A stretch of DNA of 64,000 nt from Amphritea pacifica (GTDB lineage Bacteria > Pseudomonadota > Gammaproteobacteria > Pseudomonadales > Balneatricaceae), in the NCBI RefSeq assembly GCF_016924145.1, contig NZ_JAFFZO010000005.1, positions 98,850-162,849 of the forward strand, written 5' to 3'. Of the stretch, positions 33,341-42,478 are shown one piece after another. The notes under the pieces were generated by a model. That model ran no database searches and was not told the origin of the DNA. It was given only the letters and a program-made list of their open reading frames with translations. The translations under genes and the position numbers were made by a program. Numbering within the stretch: the first letter of the stretch is position 1; each line of letters opens with the position of its first letter.

Positions 33341-34969
33341 GTGGCGGTGATGAAAGGATCGACCAGTGATTTTCTGCATAATAATGTCAAGGTATTCCGT
33401 TCCCGGGTGTCTAAAACCGCCTGGCAGGGGATCTCTGTTGCCCTCCTGGCGCTGATTATCGCCAACGTTACCGTGGCGTATCTTGAGTTCGGTACTGTCA
33501 GCATTACCAGCATAGTTGCCGTTCAGAAGACTAACTTCGCACTCTGGATTCTCGATGGGATCCCCTTTGTATTCGCCTTCTGGGGACAGTATTCCAGTAC
33601 TGTACTCGCTTATGAAGCCAGCGCTATGGTGATGGATCAGACTCAGGAGCTACGGGATAAAGCCGATAGTTTTGAGAAGCAGGCCCGTCACAGTGTGACC
33701 CATGATCTGCTGACCGATCTGCCAAACAAAGAGCTGTTTTATGATCGGGTTGAACAACTGATCGTTTCACCTCGCGGGCATACTGTTTTTTCTGTGCTTC
33801 TGGTGGAGGTTTCCAACTATAAAGAGATCAGCGATACCCTGGGACGCAACAGCAGTGACAGCCTGATCAAGCAGATTGCTGTGCGTCTTGAAAGTGCCTT
33901 TCCTGCACCGTTTACCATCGCCCGACTGGAAAATAACACCTTCAGTCTGCTGGTGAATGAAAATATGGATGAGAAAGCGGTACTGGAGCTGGCAGATAGT
34001 GTTCACCGGGTGCTACACGATGTGTTTTATATCGAGCAGATCAAACTGGCGGCTCAGGTTAATGTGGGTATTGTGCATTTTCCCCACCATGGTACGGATG
34101 TTGATACGCTGGTCCAGCGAGCCGGGATTGCGCTCTATATGGCTCAGAACGCTAATAAGGGCAGTGCGGTATACGATTCCTCGTTTGATGCTCACAGTCC
34201 CAAACAATTAACACTGATGAGTGAGCTTCACCATGCGATAGAGAACCGCGAGCTGGAGCTTTTTTACCAGCCTAAAATCAGCGTGTTGGATAATCGGGTG
34301 GTGGGCGCTGAAGCCCTGGTGCGCTGGAATCATCCTAAGTATGGTTTACTTAATCCGGACCAGTTTATCCCGCTGATGGAGCGCTCCGGGCTTATCCAGG
34401 GGTTAACCATATGGGTGATTCAGGAAGGCTTTGCTCAGTGTGCCGAATGGCATCAGGCTGATCTGGGGGTTGCGCTGTCGATCAATCTTTCCGCTAAAGA
34501 TCTCAATAATCCAGAGTTGCCCGATCTTATCTCTGGTATTAAAGGGGCTGTTGGTATCAACCCGGCGTGGATAACGCTGGAGATTACCGAAAGCTCAATC
34601 ATGACCGACCCTGATGCCGCAATGGCCATTATTCATCGTATCCATGATATGGGGTTTCAGTTCTCTATCGATGACTACGGCACCGGTTACTCATCGCTCT
34701 CTTATCTGAAACGTTTGCCTCTGAAAGAGCTCAAAATCGACCGTTCATTTGTTGCCGATATTTTGCGTGATGAAAGCGATGCCGTTATCGTAAATGCCAC
34801 CATTAACCTGGCGCATAACCTGGGGTTAGAGGTGACAGCAGAAGGGGTGGAGGATATGGAAACACTGGCTCTACTGAAACAGGAGGGGTGCGATCTGGCA
34901 CAGGGTTTCTGTCTGGGAAAACCGATGCCCCAGGCGGAGTTTGTTCAGTGGTGTCGGGAAAGAGTTTGA
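33341..34969 (+). CDS. Membrane GGDEF (degenerate)-EAL cyclic-di-GMP phosphodiesterase
   Basis: 542 aa from GTG 33341, six bases after AAGGAG (an ATG three codons later is also possible). Two membrane helices (AWQGISVALLALIIANVTVA and a second around NFALWILDGIPFVFAFWG), a short coiled linker, then a GGDEF-type domain whose active site has decayed to RLENNTFSLLV and cannot make c-di-GMP. The EAL domain is complete: GAEALVRWNHP, LSINLSAKDLNN, LEITESSI, FSIDDYGTGYSSLSYLKRLP and TAEGVED, with all metal-binding acids present. Predicted c-di-GMP hydrolase at the inner membrane, with the decayed GGDEF possibly sensing GTP. Confidence 0.9.
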   Translation: MAVMKGSTSDFLHNNVKVFRSRVSKTAWQGISVALLALIIANVTVAYLEFGTVSITSIVAVQKTNFALWILDGIPFVFAFWGQYSSTVLAYEASAMVMDQTQELRDKADSFEKQARHSVTHDLLTDLPNKELFYDRVEQLIVSPRGHTVFSVLLVEVSNYKEISDTLGRNSSDSLIKQIAVRLESAFPAPFTIARLENNTFSLLVNENMDEKAVLELADSVHRVLHDVFYIEQIKLAAQVNVGIVHFPHHGTDVDTLVQRAGIALYMAQNANKGSAVYDSSFDAHSPKQLTLMSELHHAIENRELELFYQPKISVLDNRVVGAEALVRWNHPKYGLLNPDQFIPLMERSGLIQGLTIWVIQEGFAQCAEWHQADLGVALSINLSAKDLNNPELPDLISGIKGAVGINPAWITLEITESSIMTDPDAAMAIIHRIHDMGFQFSIDDYGTGYSSLSYLKRLPLKELKIDRSFVADILRDESDAVIVNATINLAHNLGLEVTAEGVEDMETLALLKQEGCDLAQGFCLGKPMPQAEFVQWCRERV

Positions 34970-34987
34970 CTCGTTGTTACTCACCGC

Positions 34988-35740
34988 TTAACCGACAATA
35001 TCCAGCTCCCGTTGCTTAAACGTTACCCCTCGCTGTCGCGCAAGTTCTTTGCAGGCGTCGATATCGACCCCTGCCAACCCGTTGATTGCACTGGCGCTGA
35101 CATCATTGATGTACTCGGGTGCCAGGGCAACAAACTCCAGCATTGCCGCATATGAACCCGGGAGTATGGGTTGACAGTGGCGGATGTAGACGGCTTCATT
35201 CTGGGCATTCAGGGAGATAGATAAAGCATCGATACACTGGCCCAGCTCTGGCAGAATGTTACGCTTATTTACCAGATTACCGAGGCCATCAGTATTTAAC
35301 CGGGTTTGTCCACCGTTCAGCTTAATCCAGTGAGCGATCTCCAGTAGCGGTTTAAGACGCAACGTAGGTTCTCCATAACCGCAGAACACGACACAATCAT
35401 ATTGTTTGGGATCCCCGATCAGATCGATGATCTGTTGTGCCTCAGGTCTGACTTCCAGCGCCAGATTGTAGCCTTTTACCTCAGTACTGCCGTTATGCTT
35501 TGGGCAGAACTGGCAGGCCAGAGTGCAACGGTCGGTCAGATTGATATAGAGATTATTTTCAATCTGATAGACCAGCGTTTCATCCGTTGGAACGGTCTGA
35601 TGCTGTATCGGTTTATTAGGCTTAAGCTTTTCAGTTGCGACCTTTGCCGATGAAGTGTGCTCAGACAGGTATTGTTCTGCGCTGTTTTTCAGAGAATGCA
35701 TGAATCGATCCGAAAGAGTGTGAGCGACAGAGAATAGCAT
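34988..35740 (-). CDS. TatD-associated radical SAM protein
   Basis: 250 aa. The radical SAM CxxxCxxC motif is in YINLTDRCTLACQFCPKH (residues ~63-80), followed by FCGYGEPTLRLKPLLEIAHW, the SAM-binding GGE-like strand. This combination matches the family named for co-occurrence with TatD nucleases. Its reaction is unknown. There is no tatD in this window; the gene is monocistronic and convergent with the EAL gene, whose stop is 18 bp away. Confidence 0.82.
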   Translation of the reverse strand: MLFSVAHTLSDRFMHSLKNSAEQYLSEHTSSAKVATEKLKPNKPIQHQTVPTDETLVYQIENNLYINLTDRCTLACQFCPKHNGSTEVKGYNLALEVRPEAQQIIDLIGDPKQYDCVVFCGYGEPTLRLKPLLEIAHWIKLNGGQTRLNTDGLGNLVNKRNILPELGQCIDALSISLNAQNEAVYIRHCQPILPGSYAAMLEFVALAPEYINDVSASAINGLAGVDIDACKELARQRGVTFKQRELDIVG

Positions 35741-35829
35741 AACTGATGCCTGGGACGATGACTGGTGTCAAGGAGCCATCATTCGGGGGCCGATTCATCA
35801 AACCTTCACTTTTATATCTGTGATTTTGT

Positions 35830-35849
35830 ATATATGATTATTCATATAT
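35830..35849. promoter_or_regulatory. ArsR-type operator
   Basis: ATATATGA-TTAT-TCATATAT, a perfect 8-bp-arm inverted repeat 21 bp before the arsR start. ArsR/SmtB repressors classically bind AT-rich inverted repeats of this form overlapping their own promoter. Confidence 0.72.
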
Positions 35850-35870
35850 GTGGTTTTGGGTATATTTATT

Positions 35871-36215
35871 ATGCATCCTGTTGATCTGTTTAAGTGCCTT
35901 GCGGATGAGACTCGTCTGAAATCGGTGTTGCTGATTAAACAGTACAAGGAACTGTGCGTTTGTGAGCTGATAGCCGCGCTTGAGCTGAGTCAGCCGAAAG
36001 TATCCCGCCACCTGGCGCAATTGAAAAAAGCGGGTGTGCTCAGTGACCGGCGTCACGGCCAATGGGTATTCTACCGGATCAACCCGGACCTTCCAGGTTG
36101 GTGCCGCAATATTCTCTGGGAAACTCTGGTGACAAACCCGGACTATATTGCTGAAGAGAAACTGCGTTTAACTCAGATGGGCGAACGTCCGGACCGTAAC
36201 AGAACATTCTGTTAA
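35871..36215 (+). CDS. arsR: ArsR-family arsenite-responsive repressor
   Basis: 114 aa from ATG 35871. The metalloid site ELCVCELIAAL (cysteines at ~29 and 31) is the As(III)-sensing motif of classical ArsR, within the winged HTH LSQPKVSRHLAQLKKAGVLS. It represses the ars operon until arsenite (or antimonite) binds. Preceded by a perfect inverted repeat and followed 14 bp later by the permease gene. Five genes on this strand form the operon: arsR, permease, thioredoxin-like, GAPDH and arsJ. Confidence 0.93.
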   Translation: MHPVDLFKCLADETRLKSVLLIKQYKELCVCELIAALELSQPKVSRHLAQLKKAGVLSDRRHGQWVFYRINPDLPGWCRNILWETLVTNPDYIAEEKLRLTQMGERPDRNRTFC

Positions 36216-36229
36216 ACAGAGGAGGCTCC

Positions 36230-37219
36230 ATGTTCGAGATATTCACCCGCTTAGCCGACTGGCTGGTCTACCACCTTGCGGATTTGTCAGCAGATACCAG
36301 GATGGGACAGGCGCTGCACTTCTTTGTTGAAGATACGGTAAAAATCTTTGTCCTGCTGGTGGTGATGATCTACCTGATCGCACTTCTGAGGGCGTCACTC
36401 AATGTTGAACGGGTGAGGGATTTTCTGGCTGGAAAACATCGTGGAGCAGGCTATCTGATGGGCGCTGGTTTTGGTGCGGTGACACCTTTTTGTTCCTGCT
36501 CCAGTATCCCGGTTTTTCTAGGGTTCACTTCAGCTGGGATACCGGTGGGTATCACCATGGCATTTCTGCTGACCTCTCCGTTGATTAATGAAGTTGCGGT
36601 GCTGCTGTTGTTAAGTTTGTTGGGGTGGAAGTTCACTGTTGTTTACATCCTGGTGGGGATGACTGTGGGAATTGCCGGTGGTTTTTTTCTCGACGCCATT
36701 AAGGCTGAGCGCTGGTTACAATCCTTTGCCGCAAAAGCACTGCAGCAAGGTCGGCAGAACCGTCCTGCAGGGGCTGCTGCCGCTGCAACACTGTCGATGG
36801 CAGAGCGGCATCAGTTTGCCCGCGATGAAACCCTGGAGATCTTCGGCCGGGTGTGGAAGTGGGTGATTATCGGTGTTGGCCTGGGGGCCGCACTGCACGG
36901 ATTTGTCCCGGATGGCTGGATTGAAACCCATCTGGGAGATGGCCAGTGGTGGACTGTGCCTGCGGCGGTAGTGGTAGGCATCCCGCTTTACTCGAATGCG
37001 ACCGGTGTTATCCCGGTGATGGAGAGTCTGATTACCAATGGTCTGCCGATCGGCACAACCCTGGCATTCTGTATGAGTACAGTGGCGGCCAGTTTTCCTG
37101 AATTTATCCTGCTGAAGCAGGTAATGCAGTGGCGTTTACTGGCGCTTCTGTTCGTTATGTTGTTATGTGCATTCACCCTGATCGGCTGGATCTTCAATTT
37201 TCTTTTCCCGGTGTTGTGA
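36230..37219 (+). CDS. DUF318-type permease (ArsP-like) of the ars operon
   Basis: 329 aa, about eight membrane helices in two blocks separated by a hydrophilic loop (residues ~165-205). The conserved cores are GAVTPFCSCSSIPVFLGFTS (~83-102), which carries the vicinal-type cysteines, and PLINEVAVLLLLSLLGWK, with a second half IPLYSNATGVIPVMESLI. The DUF318 permease family includes ArsP, an exporter of trivalent organoarsenicals. Here it lies between arsR and a small thioredoxin, a frequent arrangement. Arsenic-related transport is likely; the exact species is not determined. Confidence 0.85.
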   Translation: MFEIFTRLADWLVYHLADLSADTRMGQALHFFVEDTVKIFVLLVVMIYLIALLRASLNVERVRDFLAGKHRGAGYLMGAGFGAVTPFCSCSSIPVFLGFTSAGIPVGITMAFLLTSPLINEVAVLLLLSLLGWKFTVVYILVGMTVGIAGGFFLDAIKAERWLQSFAAKALQQGRQNRPAGAAAAATLSMAERHQFARDETLEIFGRVWKWVIIGVGLGAALHGFVPDGWIETHLGDGQWWTVPAAVVVGIPLYSNATGVIPVMESLITNGLPIGTTLAFCMSTVAASFPEFILLKQVMQWRLLALLFVMLLCAFTLIGWIFNFLFPVL

Positions 37220-37253
37220 TTGTTGGGAAAGGCGATAAACCAAGGAGTGCGTT

Positions 37254-37490
37254 ATGAAAAACATCAAAGTATTGGGTAGTGGCTGCACTAAATGCACAAA
37301 AACCGCCGAGCTGATTGAGAAGCTGGCGAGGGAACTGGGCGTCGAGGCGACGGTGCAGAAAGAGACCGATGTTCAGGTGATTATGGCGTACGGGGTTATG
37401 CGGACACCGGCCGTTGTGATCGATGAAGAGCTGGTGCACAGCGGAAGTATTCCAACGCAAACAGAGGTCACAGCCTGGTTGCAGAGCTGA
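37254..37490 (+). CDS. Small thioredoxin-fold protein (redox-active disulfide protein 2 type)
   Basis: 78 aa with AAGGAG upstream. VLGSGCTKCTKTAELIEKLA has a CTKC redox pair; YGVMRTPAVVIDEELVHSG carries the cis-proline loop of thioredoxins. This small family regularly follows DUF318 permeases in ars operons and is presumed to reduce the permease cysteines or the metalloid substrate. Cytoplasmic. Confidence 0.88.
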   Translation: MKNIKVLGSGCTKCTKTAELIEKLARELGVEATVQKETDVQVIMAYGVMRTPAVVIDEELVHSGSIPTQTEVTAWLQS

Positions 37491-37546
37491 ATGACAAAAT
37501 AATAAGCGCAACTTTAATGTGATACCTGGTTATTAAGGGGGAGGGG

Positions 37547-38557
37547 ATGGCAATAAAAGTGGGTATTAACGGCTTTGGCCGGATGGGACGATTAGCGCTA
37601 CGGGCCGCCTGGGAGTGGCCGGAGCTGGAGTTTGTGCAGATCAATGATCCGGAGGGGGATGCTGCAACACTGGCTCATCTGCTGATGTTCGATTCCGTAC
37701 ATGGGATCTGGAAACATACAGCGATAGCGAACGCTGATAATAGTGAGATGCTTATTCAGGGTAAGCGGTTGCACTGCACCCGGAACCGAGCGATAGAAGA
37801 TACCGACTGGTCTGGCTGCGATATTGTGATTGAAGCCTCCGGGGTGATGAAGAGCAAAGCGAAGTTACAGTCCTATCTTGATCAGGGTGTTAAGCGGGTG
37901 GTGGTGACAGCACCCGTGAAAGAGGAGGGGGTGCTGAACATTGTCATGGGGGTGAATCACCATCTCTATGATAAGGCGCTCTATCCGATTGTTACTGCCG
38001 CTTCCTGTACCACCAACTGTCTGGCGCCGGCGGTCAAAGTGATCCATGAACAGCTGGGTATTAAGCATGGCTCAATGACGACGATTCACGATATCACCAA
38101 CACCCAGACGATTCTGGATGCGCCCCATAAAGATCTGCGCCGGGCACGGGCCTGCGGTAGCAGTCTGATACCCACGACCACCGGTTCAGCAACTGCGATC
38201 ACCCATATCTTCCCGGAGCTGAAGGGAAAACTGAATGGCCATGCGGTACGGGTACCGCTGGCAAACGCTTCGATTACTGACTGTGTCTTTGAACTACAGC
38301 GGGGCACGACGGACACTGAGGTCAATCAGTTGCTGAAACAGGCTTCAGAGGGCGAGTTAAAGGGGATACTGGGCTATGAGGAGCGGCCACTGGTATCGGT
38401 GGATTATAAGACGGATCCCCGTTCCTGCATTGTTGATGCGTTGTCGACGATGGTGGTCAATGATACCCAGCTAAAACTCTACCTCTGGTACGACAATGAA
38501 TGGGGCTATGCCAACCGTACGGTCGAGCTGGTGCGGCTGGTGGCAGAACAGGAGTAG
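37547..38557 (+). CDS. ArsJ-associated glyceraldehyde-3-phosphate dehydrogenase
   Basis: 336 aa. NAD-binding start [20 protein letters not shown], catalytic cysteine in [20 protein letters not shown] and the C-terminal [20 protein letters not shown]. In ars operons this enzyme makes 1-arseno-3-phosphoglycerate from arsenate and glyceraldehyde-3-phosphate, which ArsJ exports: an arsenate-detoxifying pair rather than glycolysis. The very next codon after its stop begins arsJ, confirming coupling. Confidence 0.93.
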   Translation: MAIKVGINGFGRMGRLALRAAWEWPELEFVQINDPEGDAATLAHLLMFDSVHGIWKHTAIANADNSEMLIQGKRLHCTRNRAIEDTDWSGCDIVIEASGVMKSKAKLQSYLDQGVKRVVVTAPVKEEGVLNIVMGVNHHLYDKALYPIVTAASCTTNCLAPAVKVIHEQLGIKHGSMTTIHDITNTQTILDAPHKDLRRARACGSSLIPTTTGSATAITHIFPELKGKLNGHAVRVPLANASITDCVFELQRGTTDTEVNQLLKQASEGELKGILGYEERPLVSVDYKTDPRSCIVDALSTMVVNDTQLKLYLWYDNEWGYANRTVELVRLVAEQE

Positions 38558-39772
38558 GTGGTGTCCACTGTATTATCCCGGTTGACGCCACAACTGCGTC
38601 AGTACCTCATCGTGACCGGCAATTACTGGGCCTTTACCCTGACGGATGGCGCGCTGCGGATGCTGGTGGTGCTGCATTTTCATCAGCTCGGTTACAGCCC
38701 GTTAGATATAGCGCTGCTGTTTCTGTTCTATGAATTTTTTGGCGTTGTCACCAATCTGTTGGGTGGCTGGCTGGGGGCGCGTATCGGCCTTAACAGGACG
38801 ATGAATATCGGTCTGGGGATGCAGGTGGTGGCGCTGGGGATGTTGTTAGTTCCCGCCGCGATGCTCACCGTACCCTGGGTCATGCTGGCGCAGGCGTTGT
38901 CGGGTATCGCTAAAGACCTGAACAAGATGAGCGCTAAAAGTTCGGTTAAGCAACTGGTTCCAGCCAGTGCGCAAGGCATGCTGTATCAGTGGGTAGCGAT
39001 ACTCACCGGCTCAAAGAATGCCCTGAAAGGCGCTGGTTTTTTCCTGGGAGGCGTTTTGCTAACGCTGCTGGGATTTCAGGGCGCAGTGCTGGCAATGGCG
39101 GTTGTTTTGGCGCTGGTGTGGTTGCTGAGCCTGGTGTCGTTGAAACAGGAGCTGGGGCGGGCGAAAAACACGCCTAAGTTCAGTCAGGTCTTTTCTAAAA
39201 GCCGGGCCGTTAACACCCTTTCGGCCGCCCGCATGTTTCTGTTTGGTGCGCGGGATGTATGGTTTGTGGTGGCGCTGCCGGTCTATCTGGCCAGCACTAT
39301 GGGCTGGGATCACTGGTCCGTTGGCGGCTTCCTGGCGTTGTGGGTGATCGGGTATGGCATTATTCAGTCAGTTGCGCCCTATTTCACAGGTAAAGGTTCC
39401 GGTCATATTCCCGGAGGACGGGCGGTTTTTTTATGGGCTTTGGGCCTGTTGCTATTACCTGTTTTGATCGCAGTGTCACTGAGCAGTCACTTTTATCCTC
39501 AAACCGTTCTGTTGACTGGCCTGATGATCTTCGGCGGAGTGTTTGCTATCAATTCATCGCTGCACAGCTATCTGATCGTTAGCTATGCCCGGGAGGATGG
39601 CGCTTCAATGGATGTTGGTTTTTACTACATGGCCAATGCGATGGGGCGGCTGCTTGGTACGGTGCTGTCCGGCTATCTGTTCCAGATCGCCGGATTAACC
39701 GCCTGCCTCTGGGTATCGGCACTGTTTCTGGCGATAGCTGCGCTAATCTCTCTGTACTTGCCGTCGCGTTGA
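38558..39772 (+). CDS. arsJ: ArsJ organoarsenical (1-arseno-3-phosphoglycerate) exporter, MFS
   Basis: 404 aa, GTG start immediately after the GAPDH stop (a second GTG is adjacent). About 12 membrane helices. The opening RQYLIVTGNYWAFTLTDGAL and the loop LSGIAKDLNKMSAKSSVKQL are ArsJ hallmarks. It ejects the unstable arsenate ester made by the upstream GAPDH. Last gene of the operon; convergent with the next gene 8 bp away. Confidence 0.93.
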   Translation: MVSTVLSRLTPQLRQYLIVTGNYWAFTLTDGALRMLVVLHFHQLGYSPLDIALLFLFYEFFGVVTNLLGGWLGARIGLNRTMNIGLGMQVVALGMLLVPAAMLTVPWVMLAQALSGIAKDLNKMSAKSSVKQLVPASAQGMLYQWVAILTGSKNALKGAGFFLGGVLLTLLGFQGAVLAMAVVLALVWLLSLVSLKQELGRAKNTPKFSQVFSKSRAVNTLSAARMFLFGARDVWFVVALPVYLASTMGWDHWSVGGFLALWVIGYGIIQSVAPYFTGKGSGHIPGGRAVFLWALGLLLLPVLIAVSLSSHFYPQTVLLTGLMIFGGVFAINSSLHSYLIVSYAREDGASMDVGFYYMANAMGRLLGTVLSGYLFQIAGLTACLWVSALFLAIAALISLYLPSR

Positions 39773-39780
39773 AGTTGATG

Positions 39781-40731
39781 CTATGGCAGGGATTTTTGTA
39801 TTTTTTTCGGCTTAGAAAGCGTTTTTGTATAGGCTTTGATTTTATTTAGATGAAGCAGGGTTTTGCCCAGTAAAATGGCTTCTTTAGCGATATGTTTAAA
39901 CAGATCAGTTTTTGAGATGTTGTAAGGCGTTCTGATCAGTTCCTGATAGCGCCAGCTGATTTTGACATACCCTGGTGCATGCTTATTGAACTGTTTAAGC
40001 ATCGTTCTCACGAGCTTAAATCGATGATTTTTAAGGTAATCATTGATTATATAACGCTCAACCTCTCGTTTAAGCGTTGCTGATGTAGCCGTGGTTTCTT
40101 TTTTAGTAAACAACCAGTTCAGATTAATGTTTTCGACATCGCAGGCAACAACTTTATGGAACCATACGGGGGGGATGTAGAGAATATCACCCTCATTGAT
40201 AACGAAGCGGGTGAAAACCTTGCCGTTAAGTATTTTGTCGTCATCGCCTTTTATAATGGCAAAGTTGGTATATGGATAGCAATCAAGTGGGGTATGCGGG
40301 GATACAAGGACCCACTCTTTTTTTCCTTTCACCTGCACATTAAATACATTAACCAGGCTACCATCATAATGCCAGCTGGAGACATGTCCTTTCTTATGGA
40401 TCCATAAACGCAGATGCTGAGTTCGGGGGAATACCAGTGGAGAGTCCAGACTCTGATTGACAAAATCAGGCGTGGTGTAGTCTTCTGTCAGTGAATCCCG
40501 GTCCATCCAGTACCAGAGTGATGCAGTGGATGCAGAGGGTTCCTGGGATAGTTTTTCATGCAGGTAATGTTCATTCCAGCACTCACGGGCGTGCCACTCC
40601 TTTCCGACACCCTCAATGATTACCGGTATCTCAGGTGTTAAGTATCTCTCTGAGAGTTTTTCAAAAGAGATATCTGATGATTCACGCGCGATTTCAAAGA
40701 AACCACTATTCTGCGTTGGCAGAGTCTGCAT
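39781..40731 (-). CDS. JmjC/cupin-like (FIH-type) 2-oxoglutarate oxygenase
   Basis: 316 aa. The Fe(II) site is readable: SSWHYDGSLVNVFNVQ supplies the HxD pair and GDILYIPPVWFHKV the distal histidine, in a double-stranded beta-helix. Such bacterial proteins are 2-oxoglutarate/O2-dependent hydroxylases of proteins or small molecules. The C-terminal ~80 residues are Lys-rich helices (SKPKKIQKSLP end). Base composition is more AT-rich than the neighbours (many TTT/AAA codons), suggesting separate acquisition. Substrate unknown; no link to the flanking operons. Confidence 0.8.
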   Translation of the reverse strand: MQTLPTQNSGFFEIARESSDISFEKLSERYLTPEIPVIIEGVGKEWHARECWNEHYLHEKLSQEPSASTASLWYWMDRDSLTEDYTTPDFVNQSLDSPLVFPRTQHLRLWIHKKGHVSSWHYDGSLVNVFNVQVKGKKEWVLVSPHTPLDCYPYTNFAIIKGDDDKILNGKVFTRFVINEGDILYIPPVWFHKVVACDVENINLNWLFTKKETTATSATLKREVERYIINDYLKNHRFKLVRTMLKQFNKHAPGYVKISWRYQELIRTPYNISKTDLFKHIAKEAILLGKTLLHLNKIKAYTKTLSKPKKIQKSLP

Positions 40732-40865
40732 AAGCTTGCCTGGTCATTACTGGAAACATGAAGGCTAATATGCCTTATAGAGGGTGTTTAATCTATCTTA
40801 CAGCCATTAAAAAATTGCACTTGCTGGACAGGTTGCTTTTTTCACTGTTCAGACCCATTGCCCGT

Positions 40866-40924
40866 TACCCCTTTTGAAGTACCTCTTCATGACAATTGAG
40901 GGGGCCGTCTACCTCTCATAATAT
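40866..40924 (+). promoter_or_regulatory. dmmA promoter with NarL-like heptamers
   Basis: A good sigma-70 promoter, TTGAGG (40896-40901), 17 bp, TAATAT (40919-40924). Upstream are TACCCCT (40866-40872) and TACCTCT (40880-40886), 14 bp start to start, the second beginning 16 bp before the -35; a third TACCTCT is in the spacer (40910-40916). All fit the NarL heptamer TACYYMT. The same element is found before tmm and tdm, and a NarL-type regulator is encoded between those genes. Confidence 0.65.
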
Positions 40925-40985
40925 TCTTATCAGGAATTTTATTTGCACATCATGATGCTAACCGGACCTTATCAGGAGGGCTCAG

Positions 40986-41507
40986 ATGCAGACAGAACAA
41001 TTGAATGGGGTTGTCAGCAAACCGGCATATTCACCGGTAATACTCAACCCGAAGTCCCGCTTTCATCTCTTTATCGCTGAGCAGGCTGTTACCGGTGAGA
41101 TGCAGTCGCTTTTTGATGGCTGTGGTGTTGAGAAAGAGATTGCGGTGTACAGCGATGCCAGTGATTCCCGGTTGCTTGAATCACTGGCTGCTATTCCATT
41201 AACAGGCACTCTCTATCTTGCCGGCACTGAGCCTTTTATCTGGCGGGTGGCCAGCCATGCACGCCAGGCAGGTCTGCGCCCTGATCAGATCAGGATGATG
41301 GCGCCAGTCAGTCGCGAGCGACATCTGTTTTGCTGTCACTGTTACCAGATCACTGAGGGGGTGACCTATTCACCCTTCATCTGCAGCGGGTGTGGCCTGA
41401 GTCTCGAAGTCACCGATCATTTTGCCCGTCTTCACAGCGCCTATTTTGGCTATCAGGCAAATGCAGAAGACTGCAGCGATATGCCAGAGAAACGGGAGGT
41501 GAGCTGA
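40986..41507 (+). CDS. dmmA: Dimethylamine monooxygenase subunit DmmA family protein
   Basis: 173 aa, AGGAGG upstream. A central nucleotide-binding-like strand TGTLYLAGTEPFIWRVA is followed by a cysteine-rich C-terminal segment, LFCCHCYQITEG and ICSGCGLSLEV, that should bind a metal, in the manner of a rubredoxin or zinc ribbon. This matches the small subunit of the dmm dimethylamine monooxygenase, which converts dimethylamine to methylamine plus formaldehyde with NADPH and O2. First gene of a dmmA, reductase, DUF3445 operon; its stop overlaps the reductase start (TGATG). Confidence 0.85.
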   Translation: MQTEQLNGVVSKPAYSPVILNPKSRFHLFIAEQAVTGEMQSLFDGCGVEKEIAVYSDASDSRLLESLAAIPLTGTLYLAGTEPFIWRVASHARQAGLRPDQIRMMAPVSRERHLFCCHCYQITEGVTYSPFICSGCGLSLEVTDHFARLHSAYFGYQANAEDCSDMPEKREVS

Positions 41508-42466
41508 TGAGTGTTATCGATCAAATCTCTGTAAAGGTAAGCGCTGTTAGGCAGGTTGCGCCGATGATCAAAGAGTTTTCCCTCGAAGCAATCGATGCTG
41601 AGCTGGTGCCTTTTTCGCCTGGTGCGCATGTGGTTGTGACGATGGCTGGTGCTGAGAACGAGCCAACCTATCGCAATGCCTATTCACTGATGAGCAACCC
41701 TCAGGATAATAGTCAGTATCGCATAGCGGTTCGACTTCAGGAGGATTCCCGTGGTGGTTCACTCTTTATGCATCACCAGATAGCGGTGGGAGATCAGTTG
41801 ATGATCTCACCCCCGGCAAATCTTTTCGCGCCGGAGTGGATGGCGAAGAAGCATGTCTTATTTGCCGGAGGGGTTGGCATCACTCCTTTCCTGTCCTATT
41901 TGCCGGAACTGCAGCAGCGTGAGAGTGAGTTTGAACTTCACTATATGTTTCGTAGTAAACAGACCGGAGCCTATAGCGATGAACTGTCGGAAACCTTAGA
42001 TAAAAATTGTAACAACTATGATGCCGATAAAGGGAGCCGCTGTGATATCGCTGCGGTGATGGCAGAGCAGCCACTGGGTACACATTTTTACGTCTGCGGT
42101 CCACAATCTTTGATTGATTCTGTTCGGGCCACTGCGGACGAAATGGGCATTCCTGCCAGTGCGGTTCATTGGGAAGAGTTCGCTGGCGCGAAACCGGGTC
42201 AGCCCTTTGTGGTGGAGCTGAGTCGAAGCGGGATCGAACTGGCCGTTGCTTCTGATAGTAGCCTGCTGGAGACCCTTGAAGGTGCTGATATTGAGATCCC
42301 TAACCTTTGTCGTGCTGGTGTTTGTGGCCAGTGTGTCTGCAAGGTAGCCGAGGGTGAAGTGGAACATCGGGATAGCTATCTGAGTGAGCCTGAGAAACAG
42401 TCGGGCCAGGTGATGATGCCCTGTGTTTCCAGGGCCGCAGGTGAGCGACTGGTTTTAGATATTTAG
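41507..42466 (+). CDS. PDR/VanB-type ferredoxin reductase, dimethylamine monooxygenase component
   Basis: 319 aa from ATG 41507, which overlaps the dmmA stop and is preceded by GGAGGTGA; earlier in-frame starts lie inside dmmA. Three domains: flavin-binding barrel (YRNAYSLMSNPQDNSQYRIA), NAD(P)-binding (KHVLFAGGVGITPFLSYL) and a C-terminal plant-type 2Fe-2S domain with CRAGVCGQCVCK and a fourth cysteine in MMPCVS. It passes electrons from NAD(P)H to the oxygenase subunit. In dmm operons a PDR-type reductase of this kind is one of the subunits. Confidence 0.9.
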   Translation: MSVIDQISVKVSAVRQVAPMIKEFSLEAIDAELVPFSPGAHVVVTMAGAENEPTYRNAYSLMSNPQDNSQYRIAVRLQEDSRGGSLFMHHQIAVGDQLMISPPANLFAPEWMAKKHVLFAGGVGITPFLSYLPELQQRESEFELHYMFRSKQTGAYSDELSETLDKNCNNYDADKGSRCDIAAVMAEQPLGTHFYVCGPQSLIDSVRATADEMGIPASAVHWEEFAGAKPGQPFVVELSRSGIELAVASDSSLLETLEGADIEIPNLCRAGVCGQCVCKVAEGEVEHRDSYLSEPEKQSGQVMMPCVSRAAGERLVLDI

Positions 42467-42478
42467 GAGAACAGAGCA

